Made by a program: the position numbers and the translations under genes
In this document: positions 8,598 through 17,273 of the stretch, in pieces
Position numbering within the stretch: position 1 is the stretch's first letter
Layout of the letters: every line of letters begins with the position of its first letter
Origin: Thermoanaerobaculia bacterium
GTDB taxonomy: Bacteria; Acidobacteriota; Thermoanaerobaculia; Multivoradales; JAHEKO01
Assembly: GCA_947259925.1 (NCBI GenBank)
Contig: CAMYOG010000029.1
Location: 1-54,417 of the forward strand
Direction of reading: 5' to 3'
Length of the DNA: 54,417 nt
The notes under the pieces: generated by a model
Database searches by the model: none
What the model saw: only the letters and a program-made list of their open reading frames with translations
What the model was told of the DNA's origin: nothing

Positions 8598-9608
8598 GTG
8601 AAGAGTCAGGCCGAGTCGATCGAGCTGCTCCAGGTCACCCGCGAGATGCGCGAAGCGCGCGAGCGGCAGATGCTGGCACCGGGCGCCACGCTCTCGGCCG
8701 AGAGCCGGGGACGGGAGCGGCCCGAGGAGCCGGACCGCTACCGGACCTGCTTCGAGCGCGATCGCGATCGCATCCTGCACTCCAAGGCCTTCCGGCGCCT
8801 CAAGCACAAGACCCAGGTGTTCATCAATCCGGAGGGAGATCACGTCGTCACCCGGTTGACGCACACCCTCCAGGTCACCCAGATCGGCCGCTCGCTGGCC
8901 GAGGCGCTGGGGCTCAACGACGCTCTGGTCGAATCGATCTGTCTCGGCCACGAGGTCGGGCACCCGCCCTTCGGCCACAACGGCGAGGAGGCTCTGACGC
9001 CCTACGTCGACGGGGAGTGGCTGCATTCGGAGCAGAGCGTGCGGGTGCTCAGCATCCTCGAGCCGCTCAATCTGACCTGGGAGGTGCTGGACGGGATCCG
9101 AGCCCACACCTGGAAGGTCGACCCGCCGCCGTCGACCCAGGAGGGCTGGATCATCCGCTTCGCCGATCGAATCGCCTATCTCGTCCACGACATGCAGGAC
9201 GCGATGCGCGCCGGCATCCTGGAGCCGGCGGACCTGCCCGCGGACAGCCTGGCGACCTTTGGCGAGCCCGGCCGCGAGTGGGTGTCGCGCATGATCCACG
9301 CGGTGATCGACGAGTCGCTCCGCCGGGGCGAGGTGGCGATGGAGCCCGAGATCCGCGCGGCGATGAACCGATTTCGCGACTTCATGTTCGAGCGCGTGTA
9401 CCTGCGTCCCGAGTCGCGGCGCCAGGCCGAGAAGGCGATCCGACTGCTGCGCAACCTGGTCGACTACTTCCTCGAGAATCCGGACGAGATGCCCGAGAGC
9501 TACCGCCATCGAGAGCTGCCGCTGGTCGAGCAGGTGATCGACGTAGTGGCCGGGATGACCGACCGCTACGCGCTGCGCACACACGATCGGATCTTCCGTC
9601 CCAACTGA
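8598..9608 (+). CDS. dgt: Deoxyguanosinetriphosphate triphosphohydrolase-like dNTPase
   Basis: HD-superfamily dNTP triphosphohydrolase (336 aa) that would release tripolyphosphate from dNTPs in the cytoplasm and limit the dNTP pool. The N-terminal signature DRYRTCFERDRDRILHSKAF and KAFRRLKHKTQVF is typical, as are RLTHTLQVTQIGRSLA and the metal-site segment GHEVGHPPFGHNGEEAL. A later RFADRIAYLVHDMQDAM supplies the last metal ligand. In most family members the central pair is His-Asp; here it reads His-Glu. GTG at 8598 was chosen because the family sequence starts just after it; a longer frame from 8553 adds an unrelated arginine-rich tail. Transcribed alone, divergent from phnD. Confidence 0.9.
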   Translation: MKSQAESIELLQVTREMREARERQMLAPGATLSAESRGRERPEEPDRYRTCFERDRDRILHSKAFRRLKHKTQVFINPEGDHVVTRLTHTLQVTQIGRSLAEALGLNDALVESICLGHEVGHPPFGHNGEEALTPYVDGEWLHSEQSVRVLSILEPLNLTWEVLDGIRAHTWKVDPPPSTQEGWIIRFADRIAYLVHDMQDAMRAGILEPADLPADSLATFGEPGREWVSRMIHAVIDESLRRGEVAMEPEIRAAMNRFRDFMFERVYLRPESRRQAEKAIRLLRNLVDYFLENPDEMPESYRHRELPLVEQVIDVVAGMTDRYALRTHDRIFRPN

Positions 9609-9753
9609 GCGACCGCGGGCACCGGCTGGTCCGTTTTCCGCGCCGGTCGACTATCCTACGAACGGTCCCAACGGTAGCTCGCCGCAACGGCGCCGCCACG
9701 GCCGCCCGGCAACGCTAAACCGTTGGCGTCCGCAGATCATCCAACAGAGTGAG

Positions 9754-10350
9754 ATGACCACGTGCGCGCTCGCCGCCGGTATCACGACCTCCGGACAGTC
9801 GGCTCCGATTCTGATGAGATGGGCTGTCTTGTCTGAGGCGGATCTCGTCCGGCGGGCGCAGGGCGGCGACCTCGCAGCGTTCGAAGAGCTCTTCCGGCAG
9901 TTCCAGGGGCGTATCTATGCCCTCTGTCTGCGCATGGTCGCGGACCCGGGCCGGGCCGAGGACCTCACCCAGGAGTCGTTCGTCCGCGCCTGGCAGAAGC
10001 TCGGCTCCTTCCGCTCGCGGAGCGCCTTCGGCACCTGGCTTCACCGACTGTCGGTGAACGTGGTGCTCGGAGAGCTGCGCTCGCGCAAGCGCTGGGAGCC
10101 GCAGACCGCGCCGATGGAGGGCTCGGAGCACGCGATCGCCTCGCGTCCCCAGCGCGACTCGCTCGCCGCCGTCGACCTCGAGCAGGCGATCACCGAGCTT
10201 CCCCCGCAGGCCCGGACGGTTTTCGTCCTGCACGACGTCGAGGGTTACAAGCATCGTGAGATCGCCGCGATGATCGGCCTGGCCGAAGGGACCTGCAAGG
10301 CGCATCTGCACCGGGCTCGAAACCTCTTGAGAAAGGCGCTGGCGAGATGA
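9754..10350 (+). CDS. ECF-type RNA polymerase sigma factor
   Basis: Extracytoplasmic-function sigma-70 factor (198 aa). Region 2 spans about residues 27-95 (LVRRAQGGDLAAFEELF, RAEDLTQESFVRAWQKL, RSAFGTWLHRLSVNVV). Region 4 spans about 140-196 (AITELPPQARTVFVLHDVE, HREIAAMIGLAEGTCKAHL), an HTH for the -35 element. The first 20 residues before region 2 are not conserved, so an ATG at 9814 or TTG at 9829 could be the real start. The stop overlaps the anti-sigma start by four bases (ATGA), so the sigma/anti-sigma pair is translationally coupled. The gap upstream (9609-9753) holds a TATCCT at 9652-9657 as a weak -10 candidate. Confidence 0.92.
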   Translation: MTTCALAAGITTSGQSAPILMRWAVLSEADLVRRAQGGDLAAFEELFRQFQGRIYALCLRMVADPGRAEDLTQESFVRAWQKLGSFRSRSAFGTWLHRLSVNVVLGELRSRKRWEPQTAPMEGSEHAIASRPQRDSLAAVDLEQAITELPPQARTVFVLHDVEGYKHREIAAMIGLAEGTCKAHLHRARNLLRKALAR

Positions 10351-11012
10351 CGCGCGGTTGCGACGAGATTCGCGAACGGCTGCACGACTGGGTCGACGAC
10401 GCGCTCGGACAGGGCGAGCGGAACCGGATCGGGAGCCACCTCGAGGGCTGTGCCAGCTGCCGGGAGGAGCTGACCGCGCTCGAGAACCTGAAAGCCCGCG
10501 TGGCGCTGCTGCCGGAGGAGATCCGGCCGGTGAGCGATCTCTGGCCGGCGATCGAGCCGCGGCTCGAGCAGCCGTGGTGGCGGGGCCTGCTGCCGCGGGG
10601 CCTCTTCGCCCGCGAGCTGCGGCTGTCGCCCCCGATCCTGGCGGCGGCGGCGCTCCTGGTCCTGTCGTTCGGTCTCTGGCTCTGGCGGACACCGCCGACG
10701 CCGGCGACTCGCGCGAGCGAGCCGGTTACGGCAACGACCACCTCGTTCGAGGCACAGGCCGATCTCGCCCGCTCCGAGGACGGCATGCTGCGCGCCCGGC
10801 GCGATCTGATCGAGGCCGTGCAGCGGCAGAGGGATCACCTGTCACCGGAAACGGTGGCGATTCTGGAAGAGAACATGCGTATCATCGACCAGGCGATCGG
10901 CCAGATCCGGTTGGCCCTGGAGGAGGATCCGCTCAATCAGCAGCTCCGCCTGCGACTCGCAGCGCACTATCAACAGGAGGCGGAGCTGCTCAAACTCGTC
11001 AGCGGAGTCTGA
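10347..11012 (+). CDS. Anti-sigma factor with N-terminal zinc-finger domain
   Basis: A 221-aa membrane protein partner of the preceding ECF factor. The N-terminal anti-sigma domain carries the zinc ligand pattern HLEGCASC (about residues 31-38) plus an upstream Cys5. One membrane segment follows at about residues 92-112 (SPPILAAAALLVLSFGLWLW). The periplasmic part (about 130-221) is predicted helical, with a DPLNQQLRLRLAAHYQQEAE stretch seen in related anti-sigma proteins. Inference: it holds the sigma factor at the membrane until an envelope signal releases it. Start and spacing are set by the ATGA overlap with the sigma gene. Confidence 0.88.
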   Translation: MTRGCDEIRERLHDWVDDALGQGERNRIGSHLEGCASCREELTALENLKARVALLPEEIRPVSDLWPAIEPRLEQPWWRGLLPRGLFARELRLSPPILAAAALLVLSFGLWLWRTPPTPATRASEPVTATTTSFEAQADLARSEDGMLRARRDLIEAVQRQRDHLSPETVAILEENMRIIDQAIGQIRLALEEDPLNQQLRLRLAAHYQQEAELLKLVSGV

Positions 11013-11035
11013 CCGAGCGATCTGGAGGCACTGTC

Positions 11036-11941
11036 ATGCGACCCACGAACATTCGAAACCTCGGCGCCGCCGCCTTGCTGCTGGGTCTCGGCCTGGCGCC
11101 CGCCCTGACGGCCGGGCAGGAGGTCGATCGGACCCTCGACGCGGCTCCCGACGCGATCGTCGAGATCGAGAACACCGCGGGCTCGGTCGAGGTCCGGGGC
11201 TGGAGCAACAACCAGGTCCAAGTGACGGGCCGGATCGGTGACGACGTCGAGGAGTTCATCGCCGAGGGGAGTCCGAGTCGGATCGTGATCGAGGTCGAGA
11301 CCCGTGATCGGGGCCGCTGGCACAGTCGCGACATCGAATCGCGACTCGAGATCATGGTTCCCGAGGGCGCTCGGGTCGAGATCGAGACGGTGAGCGCCTC
11401 GATCGATGTCGACGACTTCGCCGGCCGCCTCGAGGCCGACTCGGTCAGCGGCAGCATCGAGGTCGAGGGATCGCTCAAGACCGCCGATCTCGAGAGCGTC
11501 AGCGGCTCGATCCGCCTACGCGGCTCGAACACCAGGACCGTCGCCGAGAGCGTCAGCGGCTCTATTCGGCTGGACGGCGTCTCCGATCGGGTCGAGGCGA
11601 GCACCGTCAGCGGCACCGTCGAGGTGGGGGCTGGCGAGATCGAGCGCGGCGACCTCGAATCGGTCTCCGGGACCGTGCGCCTGGAGTGCTCGCTGGCACG
11701 CGGCGCCCGCCTCGACATCAGCAGCCACAGCGGCAACGTCACGGTGACCCTGCCGGCCAGCGTCTCCGCTTCGTTCGAAGCCGAGACGTTCAGTGGCCGG
11801 ATCGACAACGACTTCGGCCCGCAGGCGGAGCGCAATAGCAAGTGGGTGCCGAGCAAGAGCCTCGAGTTCACTACTGGCGACGGCGACGCCCAGGTGACGC
11901 TCGAAACCTTCAGCGGCAATCTGAGAATCGAACGACGCTAG
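11036..11941 (+). CDS. DUF4097-family exported beta-solenoid protein
   Basis: A 301-aa exported protein behind a TGGAGG ribosome site, 23 bases after the anti-sigma gene. The signal peptide ends near residue 24 (ALTAGQEVDR). The mature protein is almost all short beta strands with a repeated SVSGS/T element (SVSGSIEV, SVSGSIRL twice, TVSGTVEV, SVSGTVRL), then HSGNVTVTLP and TFSGRIDND. This is the DUF4097/adhesin-type beta-solenoid seen next to sigma/anti-sigma pairs. It may be the product controlled by, or sensed with, the ECF system; this is inferred from position only. Its stop lies one base from the convergent stop of the phosphatase gene. Confidence 0.82.
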   Translation: MRPTNIRNLGAAALLLGLGLAPALTAGQEVDRTLDAAPDAIVEIENTAGSVEVRGWSNNQVQVTGRIGDDVEEFIAEGSPSRIVIEVETRDRGRWHSRDIESRLEIMVPEGARVEIETVSASIDVDDFAGRLEADSVSGSIEVEGSLKTADLESVSGSIRLRGSNTRTVAESVSGSIRLDGVSDRVEASTVSGTVEVGAGEIERGDLESVSGTVRLECSLARGARLDISSHSGNVTVTLPASVSASFEAETFSGRIDNDFGPQAERNSKWVPSKSLEFTTGDGDAQVTLETFSGNLRIERR

Positions 11942-11942
11942 T

Positions 11943-13865
11943 CTACGACCGGACCTTGATCACCACGAAGGTCATGTCGTCGTTGAGCGCGGCGCCGGAC
12001 CGCCAGTCGTCGGCGGTGGTCTTCAGCTCGCTCACGATCTGCTCCGGTCTGCCGCTCGCGGCGGCGGCGAACGCCGAGCGGGCGCGCTCGTAGCCGAGCG
12101 GCTCGCCGTCCGGACTGAGCAGCTCCGGGAAGCCATCGGTCATCAGCAGGAGCGTGTCTTCCGGCTCCAGCTGGGCGTCCCAGCTCCCGTAGTCCGCACC
12201 GGCGAGGCCTCCTAGCGGCATGCCGGGGAGGGCGACCTCCTCGATCGTAGCGGTCGCCCGGTGGAAGACGAAGACCGGCGGCATACCGGCGGCGGAGATA
12301 GTGACCCGGCCACCGGCGAAACGGACCAGGGCGACACCCATGTTCATCCGGCCGAGCTCCATCTTCTTGATCGCTCGCGTCGCCTCGGTCAGCACGGCCG
12401 GCGGATCGCCGGTGCCCGCGGCGGCGGTGAAGAGCCCCTTGACCACAGTGACCATGGTGCCGGCTCGGGCGCCATGACCGGCCGCGTCGCCGATCGCGGC
12501 GGTCAGCACCCCGTTCGAGCCGGGGAAGAAATCGTAGTAGTCGCCGCCTACTTCGGTGGCGGTCTGCATGGAGACCGCGACCTCCAGATCGGGGTGACGC
12601 GGCAGGCTCTTCGGCAGCAGCGAGAGCTGCAGCTGGCGGGCCTCCTCGAGCTCGAGGCTCTTGCGCTCGTTCTCGGCCGCCAACAGCTTCTGTTGCATCT
12701 CCTGGTCCTTGCGCAGGCGTGCCTCTTCGAGCAGTCGTGCCTGATGGTCGCTCAGCTCCTCCGCCATCCGGTTGATCGTTCTGGCGAGGCTGCCGAACTC
12801 GTCCTTCGACTCGATCGGCACCCGGGTCTCGAGCTCGCCGAGCGCCAGACGCTCGGCCCCCGCGGTCAGAGTGGTCAGAGTGCGAGTCATTCTCGAAGAC
12901 AGCCAGACTACGCCGATCATCGACAGAACGATCATGCCCAGGCCGTAGGCGAAGTTGCGAACCGCCGCGCCCCGGATACCGCGCAGCGAGTCGCCGATCG
13001 GCTGGCCGATGCCGAAGGTCAGCCCCGAGTCCTCGTCGGCGATCTCGACCACGATCCAGTCCGCAGCGGGATCGCGCTGGTCGCCAGCCTCCGTGACGCC
13101 GATCTGCTCGAGGATCTCCCGGTCCTTGGGCTGATCGATGTAGAGCGCGCCCGAGGCGTCACGAGCGAACGGGATCTTGCCCTCGTTCCGCTCGACCCCG
13201 GAGAGCACCTGATCGAGGATCGCGGTCGCCGGCACCATCGCCTTCAACTGACCGACCACCCGATCTCCCTGACGGACCGGGCTGGCGAACTCGCTCCCCA
13301 GCACCGCTTTCATCTCCTGTCCCCGCGCCGTGAACGCCTCGAGCTCCGCCTCCTCGAGCGCACTGTGCTCGCTGATCACCTCGGTGACCATCTGCTGGAA
13401 GTACTCGGGCGCCAGGCCGGAATCGTCCAGGTTCTCGCGCACCGTCTTGAGTTTGCGCAGAGACTTGGCAAGCGCCTTGGAGGGATAGATGAAGAACGAT
13501 TCGCTCGCCTCCCCCACCTCGTCGGGAGCGACCTCGGGTGAGAACTCGAGCCAGTCGACCATCGGCGCGACCTCGCCCATCTGGGTCATCAGGTCGACGT
13601 AGACGTCCGCCACCTCGAGATCGGCTTTCTCCGCACCGATCAGGGAGCGGACCGGCAGGGTGGTCACCACCTCCAGACGCTGATCGATGTCCTCGCGCAC
13701 CGTCCTCAGCTGGTCGCCCATCTCCTCCGCCAGCGACAGCGTCTCGGCCCAGACCGCTTCGCGGAAGGCGCCCAGCGAGCTGAGGTACGAGTAGAGAACG
13801 ATCCCGGAGAGCGGCAGCACCGCCAGCAAGAGGAACGCGAGCAGAAGTTGGGTGCGTACCTTCAC
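11943..13865 (-). CDS. RsbU-like PP2C serine phosphatase with sensor and HAMP domains
   Basis: A 640-aa membrane signalling protein starting at GTG 13865. A membrane segment at residues 7-28 and another at about 314-336 enclose a periplasmic Cache-like sensor of about 280 residues. A HAMP linker (about 337-390, TRTLTTLTAGAERLALGELE) and a coiled coil (about 375-420) precede the SpoIIE/PP2C phosphatase domain (about 420-638). Its metal motifs are visible: EVGGDYYDFF, IGDAAGHGARAGTMV and LLMTDGFPEL. Such proteins dephosphorylate anti-anti-sigma (STAS) proteins in partner-switching pathways. No STAS or anti-sigma kinase gene is in the window, so the partner is unknown. Confidence 0.9.
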   Translation of the reverse strand: MKVRTQLLLAFLLLAVLPLSGIVLYSYLSSLGAFREAVWAETLSLAEEMGDQLRTVREDIDQRLEVVTTLPVRSLIGAEKADLEVADVYVDLMTQMGEVAPMVDWLEFSPEVAPDEVGEASESFFIYPSKALAKSLRKLKTVRENLDDSGLAPEYFQQMVTEVISEHSALEEAELEAFTARGQEMKAVLGSEFASPVRQGDRVVGQLKAMVPATAILDQVLSGVERNEGKIPFARDASGALYIDQPKDREILEQIGVTEAGDQRDPAADWIVVEIADEDSGLTFGIGQPIGDSLRGIRGAAVRNFAYGLGMIVLSMIGVVWLSSRMTRTLTTLTAGAERLALGELETRVPIESKDEFGSLARTINRMAEELSDHQARLLEEARLRKDQEMQQKLLAAENERKSLELEEARQLQLSLLPKSLPRHPDLEVAVSMQTATEVGGDYYDFFPGSNGVLTAAIGDAAGHGARAGTMVTVVKGLFTAAAGTGDPPAVLTEATRAIKKMELGRMNMGVALVRFAGGRVTISAAGMPPVFVFHRATATIEEVALPGMPLGGLAGADYGSWDAQLEPEDTLLLMTDGFPELLSPDGEPLGYERARSAFAAAASGRPEQIVSELKTTADDWRSGAALNDDMTFVVIKVRS

Positions 13866-13908
13866 CGGCTACCTTCCCCAGCCTATCCCGGCGCGTGAGT
13901 CGCGGTCT

Positions 13909-15222
13909 TCACGACGCCGGCGTAGTGACCGTCCGCTCGTTCGAGTAGCTCGACGCCCCCGCTTCATTGCGGGCGCGGACCCGGAAGGCATACGTGGTAG
14001 CCGGCGCCAGGCCCGATACGACCTGCCTCCGGGTATTGGCCGAAGTCGCCAGGATCTCCCGAAACGGCCCGCCGTCGACGCTCATCTCGATTTCGAAGGA
14101 GCTCTCGTCCTTGGACTTGTCTTTCCACTTGAGCCGCACCTCGGTCGGCGAGAGCGCCTTGGCTTTGAGCCGCTTCGGCTTCTTCGGCACCTCTCCTCGA
14201 TCTCCGGCGCCGGGCGGATCGAACCGGAAGACCAAACTGCTGCCGTTGCCGCTCGCCGCCACCCTGGCGCCACCGAAGACATAGAGCGAGCCGTCGAGAG
14301 ACCCGCCGGCGACGCCGTGCAGTGGCACCGGCATCGGCTCGAGCGCTTCCCAGGAGTCGGCGGCAGGGTCGTAAATCTGCGTGCGGCCGGTCACCGTGGA
14401 CGACAGGATGTCCTCTCCGCCGAAGGCGTACATCTTGCCCCTCGCGAGCCCTGGCGCGTACCCGCTGGTCGGCGTCAGCAGGGACGCGGCGGGAGACCAG
14501 CTGTCACCGGCCGGGTCATAGACCCAGACGCTCGTGGTGTTGGCGAAGCCGTTGCGCCCACCGGCGACGTAGAGCCGGCCGTCGATCGCCTGGCCGAAGA
14601 CGTGCTCGCTCGCCTCTGGTATGTCGGCTCGCGTCTCCCAACGGTCGCTCGCCGGATCGTAGACCTCGTGCGCGGCCATCGCATCGCCGCGGTTGATGCT
14701 GCCGGCGCCACCGACGACGTGAATGCGCCCGTCGAGCACCATCGCGGCCGGAGCGGTTCGCGGGGTCGGCATCTCGCTGCCGAGCGACCAACTGTCGGCC
14801 GCCGGATCGTAGATCTGGACCAGGCTCTCGGCGCGGGTTCCGCCCAGCGCGTAGACCTTGCCACCGACCGCCACCACTCCGGAGTGATGCGACCGCTGTG
14901 GCAGGCTGGCCCCGTCCGTCCAGCTGTCGGTCGCCGGATCGTAGATCAGGAGCTTGTCCTGGTTGGCGCTCCGGAAACCGCCTACGGCATAAAAGCGTCG
15001 ATCGACCAGGGCGACGCTGAACTCCGAGTTCGAGACCGGCATCGGGCCGAGCTCGGTCCAGGTACCCCCGGTGTCGTCGAGGGAGCTCAGGAGCTCGCGC
15101 TGGAGGGCGGCTTCGAACAGCTCGATGTCGACCGGTGGTAGCTTCGCCTGCGAGCAGGGGTATCCGGCGCGCGCGGAGAGCAGAAGAGCGACGACAACCG
15201 CGAAAGCGGAGATCTTGGGCAA
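13909..15222 (-). CDS. Secreted Kelch-repeat protein with C-terminal fibronectin type III domain
   Basis: A 437-aa exported protein. The signal peptide ends near residue 20 (LLLSARAGYPCS). Residues about 50-335 contain about six Kelch blades, each with a VGG/LGG/FGG turn followed by a YDPA.DSW strand (FYAVGGFRSANQDKLLIYDP, VYALGGTRAESLVQIYDP and so on), a six-bladed propeller. A fibronectin type III domain fills about 345-437 (SPTEVRLKWKDKSKDESSF, GLAPATTYAFRVRARNEAG). There are no catalytic motifs; binding to surface or matrix polymers is inferred. A GCTAGGCT box at 15278-15285 lies about 55 bases upstream. The 95-base gap to the cupin gene shows no other feature. Confidence 0.85.
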   Translation of the reverse strand: MPKISAFAVVVALLLSARAGYPCSQAKLPPVDIELFEAALQRELLSSLDDTGGTWTELGPMPVSNSEFSVALVDRRFYAVGGFRSANQDKLLIYDPATDSWTDGASLPQRSHHSGVVAVGGKVYALGGTRAESLVQIYDPAADSWSLGSEMPTPRTAPAAMVLDGRIHVVGGAGSINRGDAMAAHEVYDPASDRWETRADIPEASEHVFGQAIDGRLYVAGGRNGFANTTSVWVYDPAGDSWSPAASLLTPTSGYAPGLARGKMYAFGGEDILSSTVTGRTQIYDPAADSWEALEPMPVPLHGVAGGSLDGSLYVFGGARVAASGNGSSLVFRFDPPGAGDRGEVPKKPKRLKAKALSPTEVRLKWKDKSKDESSFEIEMSVDGGPFREILATSANTRRQVVSGLAPATTYAFRVRARNEAGASSYSNERTVTTPAS

Positions 15223-15277
15223 GGTTCGGATCCTCCAACGCCGGCGGGCCGGCTGGTCAGGCGGGTCGCGCGCGGCG

Positions 15278-15285
15278 AGCCTAGC
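15278..15285 (-). promoter_or_regulatory. Candidate -10 box GCTAGGCT of the Kelch gene
   Basis: GCTAGGCT reads toward the Kelch/FN3 gene, 55 bases before its ATG. It follows the GCTAnnnT pattern recurrent here. No clear -35 hexamer is visible. Confidence 0.3.
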
Positions 15286-15317
15286 AGAAGTACGAGCCGC
15301 GCAGCCGCGGGTTTCCT

Positions 15318-15707
15318 TCAGGCGTCCGGCTCGACCAGCTCGATCCGGTCCGGAAGGTTCGGCACCATACAGAGGAACTCGAAAGGAGCTTCGAGAACCT
15401 CGTAGAAGTGCGGCGTCTCGGCGGGGATGTAGAGGACGTCCTCGGGGCCGACCTCGAAGACCCGATCGCCGATGCCGACCCGCGCCCTGCCCTTCAGCAC
15501 GAACTGCTCGTGCTCGACCCGGTTGGTATGACGCGGCATACCGCCGCCCTCGCCCATGATGAAGCGGCGCATGGCGAAGTGCGGCGCCCCGTCGTCGGCA
15601 CCGAGCAGGATCTGGGTCTCGGTCGCTTCCCCTGCGGCCACGGCTTGACGCTCGACGGCGTCGGCGCTCTTGACGACGGCCTCGGCAGTCGCCGTGCGGT
15701 CGGCCAC
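15318..15707 (-). CDS. Single-domain cupin protein
   Basis: A 129-aa small beta-barrel (cupin-2) protein starting at GTG 15707, two bases downstream of the TPR gene's last stop-codon base, so the two are co-transcribed. The metal-site residues are recognisable in MPRHTNRVEHEQFVLKG (His, His, Glu) and in ETPHFYEV (His). The C-terminus ends in NLPDRIELVEPDA. Substrate or role cannot be read from the sequence; cupins range from sugar isomerases to regulators. The metal-binding pattern is complete, so an enzyme or a metal-dependent binder is more likely than a degenerate copy. Confidence 0.82.
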   Translation of the reverse strand: MADRTATAEAVVKSADAVERQAVAAGEATETQILLGADDGAPHFAMRRFIMGEGGGMPRHTNRVEHEQFVLKGRARVGIGDRVFEVGPEDVLYIPAETPHFYEVLEAPFEFLCMVPNLPDRIELVEPDA

Positions 15708-15708
15708 C

Positions 15709-16398
15709 CTAGCCCGAGCCGCTTTCCTGCTGCTCGATCCAGGCCGCGAGGGTCTCTACCGCGTCCGGACGGATCTCGCCCGGGTCTTCCCGGTGATCGA
15801 CCACCCACTGCTTGAGCGACGCCATCAGTCGATTGGCGTGCTCGGGGTGGGCGCTCGCCAGCTCGGTGTAGGTCGTGGCGGCTTCGCGCAGGTAGTTGAG
15901 CGCCAGGAACGCCTCGCCCCGGCCGTAGATGTTCTCGACGCCCTCGGGCTCGAGCTTGAGCGCGTTGTTGTAGACCTGAATCGCCTCGGCGTTCTTGCCG
16001 AGGGCGCGGTACGCCTGACCGAGCTCGGTGTAGGCCTCCAACAGCTTCGGATTGGTGCGGATGGCATTCACGAACGAGGCGGCCGCGTCCTGGTAGGCGC
16101 TGTCGACCTTGGCGAGCGCCTTCTCGCGCTTCGACGGCTCGGCCTCGGCCGCCTTCTTCTCGAGCTTCATCGCTCGGGCGAGGTGGCGGTGCCCCTCGTG
16201 ATACGAGGCCATTGCCGCCTGGGCCACGTTGCCGGTCGACGTCTGCGGGTTGAGGATGTCGAGGGTCCCCGGCTCGGTGTTGGCCCCCGGTGGCGCCGCG
16301 CCCATCTCCTCTTCCTGCGCGTAGGCCACGCCCGACGCGAGGAGGAGGATCGTGAGCAGACCGGCGATCGCGGTCGTGCTGGTGCTGATTCCCTTCAT
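15709..16398 (-). CDS. Exported TPR-repeat protein
   Basis: A 229-aa protein. The start at 16398 (MKGISTSTTAIAGLLTILLL) gives a proper signal peptide ending near ...GVAYAQ; the longer frame to 16527 adds unrelated sequence. Mature residues about 70-200 form TPR-like helix pairs (LLEAYTELGQAYRALGKNAE, AIQVYNNALKLEPEG, AFLALNYLREAATTYTELA). The C-terminus EQQESGSG is short and acidic. GCTATCCT at 16408-16415, ten bases before the ATG, is a candidate -10 box. It is divergent from the type IV pilus operon, and TPR proteins are often pilus or assembly scaffolds, but any link is only positional. The cupin gene follows with no gap. Confidence 0.75.
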   Translation of the reverse strand: MKGISTSTTAIAGLLTILLLASGVAYAQEEEMGAAPPGANTEPGTLDILNPQTSTGNVAQAAMASYHEGHRHLARAMKLEKKAAEAEPSKREKALAKVDSAYQDAAASFVNAIRTNPKLLEAYTELGQAYRALGKNAEAIQVYNNALKLEPEGVENIYGRGEAFLALNYLREAATTYTELASAHPEHANRLMASLKQWVVDHREDPGEIRPDAVETLAAWIEQQESGSG

Positions 16399-16407
16399 AG
16401 TCCATCG

Positions 16408-16415
16408 AGGATAGC
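16408..16415 (-). promoter_or_regulatory. Candidate -10 box GCTATCCT of the TPR-cupin pair
   Basis: GCTATCCT lies nine bases before the ATG of the TPR gene, reading toward it. A T-rich stretch (TTTTTG) precedes it directly. Same GCTAnnnT pattern as before other genes here. Confidence 0.4.
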
Positions 16416-16570
16416 AAAAACCGAGCCTGATCGAGCCGTCGGCGAACTGACCCTTCGGAGTAGAAACGTAACGCACCTTCTGAGGCCGGCTCCCTGTCGC
16501 GCTTCCGTCTCTCGCCTCTAATCCCATTTCTTTCAGTCACTTACGACAGATAGCCATGCGCAGATGCGAG

Positions 16571-16586
16571 TGGCACTTCACTTGCT
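16571..16586 (+). promoter_or_regulatory. Sigma-54 (RpoN) promoter of the type IV pilus tip operon
   Basis: TGGCAC (16571-16576), five bases, then TTGCT (16582-16586) matches the -24/-12 consensus TGGCAC-N5-TTGCW in every position. Transcription would begin near 16597, leaving a short leader with GGGAGG before the fimT ATG at 16617. CTGTCG at 16494-16499 and its inverted match CGACAG at 16544-16549 lie in the zone where an enhancer-binding activator such as PilR would sit, though these arms are short. Sigma-54 control of pilin genes is established in Pseudomonas and Myxococcus. Confidence 0.82.
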
Positions 16587-16616
16587 CTCTCGGAACGCCG
16601 CGAACGGGAGGACTGA

Positions 16617-17255
16617 ATGACGAGACATCGCCGAAACCCATCCAGCCGTGGCTTCACCGCCATCGAGATGCTGGTCGTCATCGCGATCCTGGGGATTCTG
16701 CTGACCACCGGGATCCCGCTCTTCACCAGCATCATCCAGCAGACCAAGATGGTGGGGATCATCAACAACACCGGCAGCATGTTCCGGTACGCCCGCTCGG
16801 AAGCGATCAAGAAGAACTTCCAGACGGTGCTGCGGTACGACTTCAATACGCGTCGGGTCGAGGTATTCGCCGACCTGCACGGGACGGCCACCACCGATCC
16901 GCCGGACGGCATCTTCAATCCGGTGGTCGGCGAGCCGCCTACCACCACCGACTACTGGCTGGGGAGCTTCGGCCTGCCCGCCGGGATCGAGGTAGAGGCC
17001 CCGGGCACGCAGGACGAGATCGACGGTTTCACCACCGTCAACAACGGCGGTACCAACGAGCAGGTCGCGATCTTCCTGCCGACCGGATCGATCGACGTGG
17101 TCGGGGCGCTACGACTCGCCGACGCTCGCGGCAACTACTTCGAGATCCGTATCTCGCCGGCCGCGACCGCACGCATTCATGTCCAGAAATGGGACACCAC
17201 CGAGCTGGAATGGTTCGAGAAGGGCGAGGACGGCCACGCGTGGGAGTGGCTCTAG
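16617..17255 (+). CDS. fimT: Type IV pilus minor pilin, FimT/GspH family
   Basis: First gene of the pilus tip operon (212 aa). It has a prepilin leader cut after Gly12: SSRG|FTAIEMLVVIAILG, with the required Glu at +5 (Glu17). The hydrophobic N-terminal helix runs to about residue 35. The soluble GspH-like beta domain follows (NNTGSMFRYARSEAIKKNFQ; LPTGSIDVVGALRLADARGN). A GGGAGG ribosome site precedes the ATG. It would be processed by a PilD prepilin peptidase and initiate pilus assembly with the other minor pilins. The tail (GWEWL-type, HAWEWL) is hydrophobic. Confidence 0.88.
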   Translation: MTRHRRNPSSRGFTAIEMLVVIAILGILLTTGIPLFTSIIQQTKMVGIINNTGSMFRYARSEAIKKNFQTVLRYDFNTRRVEVFADLHGTATTDPPDGIFNPVVGEPPTTTDYWLGSFGLPAGIEVEAPGTQDEIDGFTTVNNGGTNEQVAIFLPTGSIDVVGALRLADARGNYFEIRISPAATARIHVQKWDTTELEWFEKGEDGHAWEWL

Positions 17256-17273
17256 GCCCCTGGGAGAGATCAG

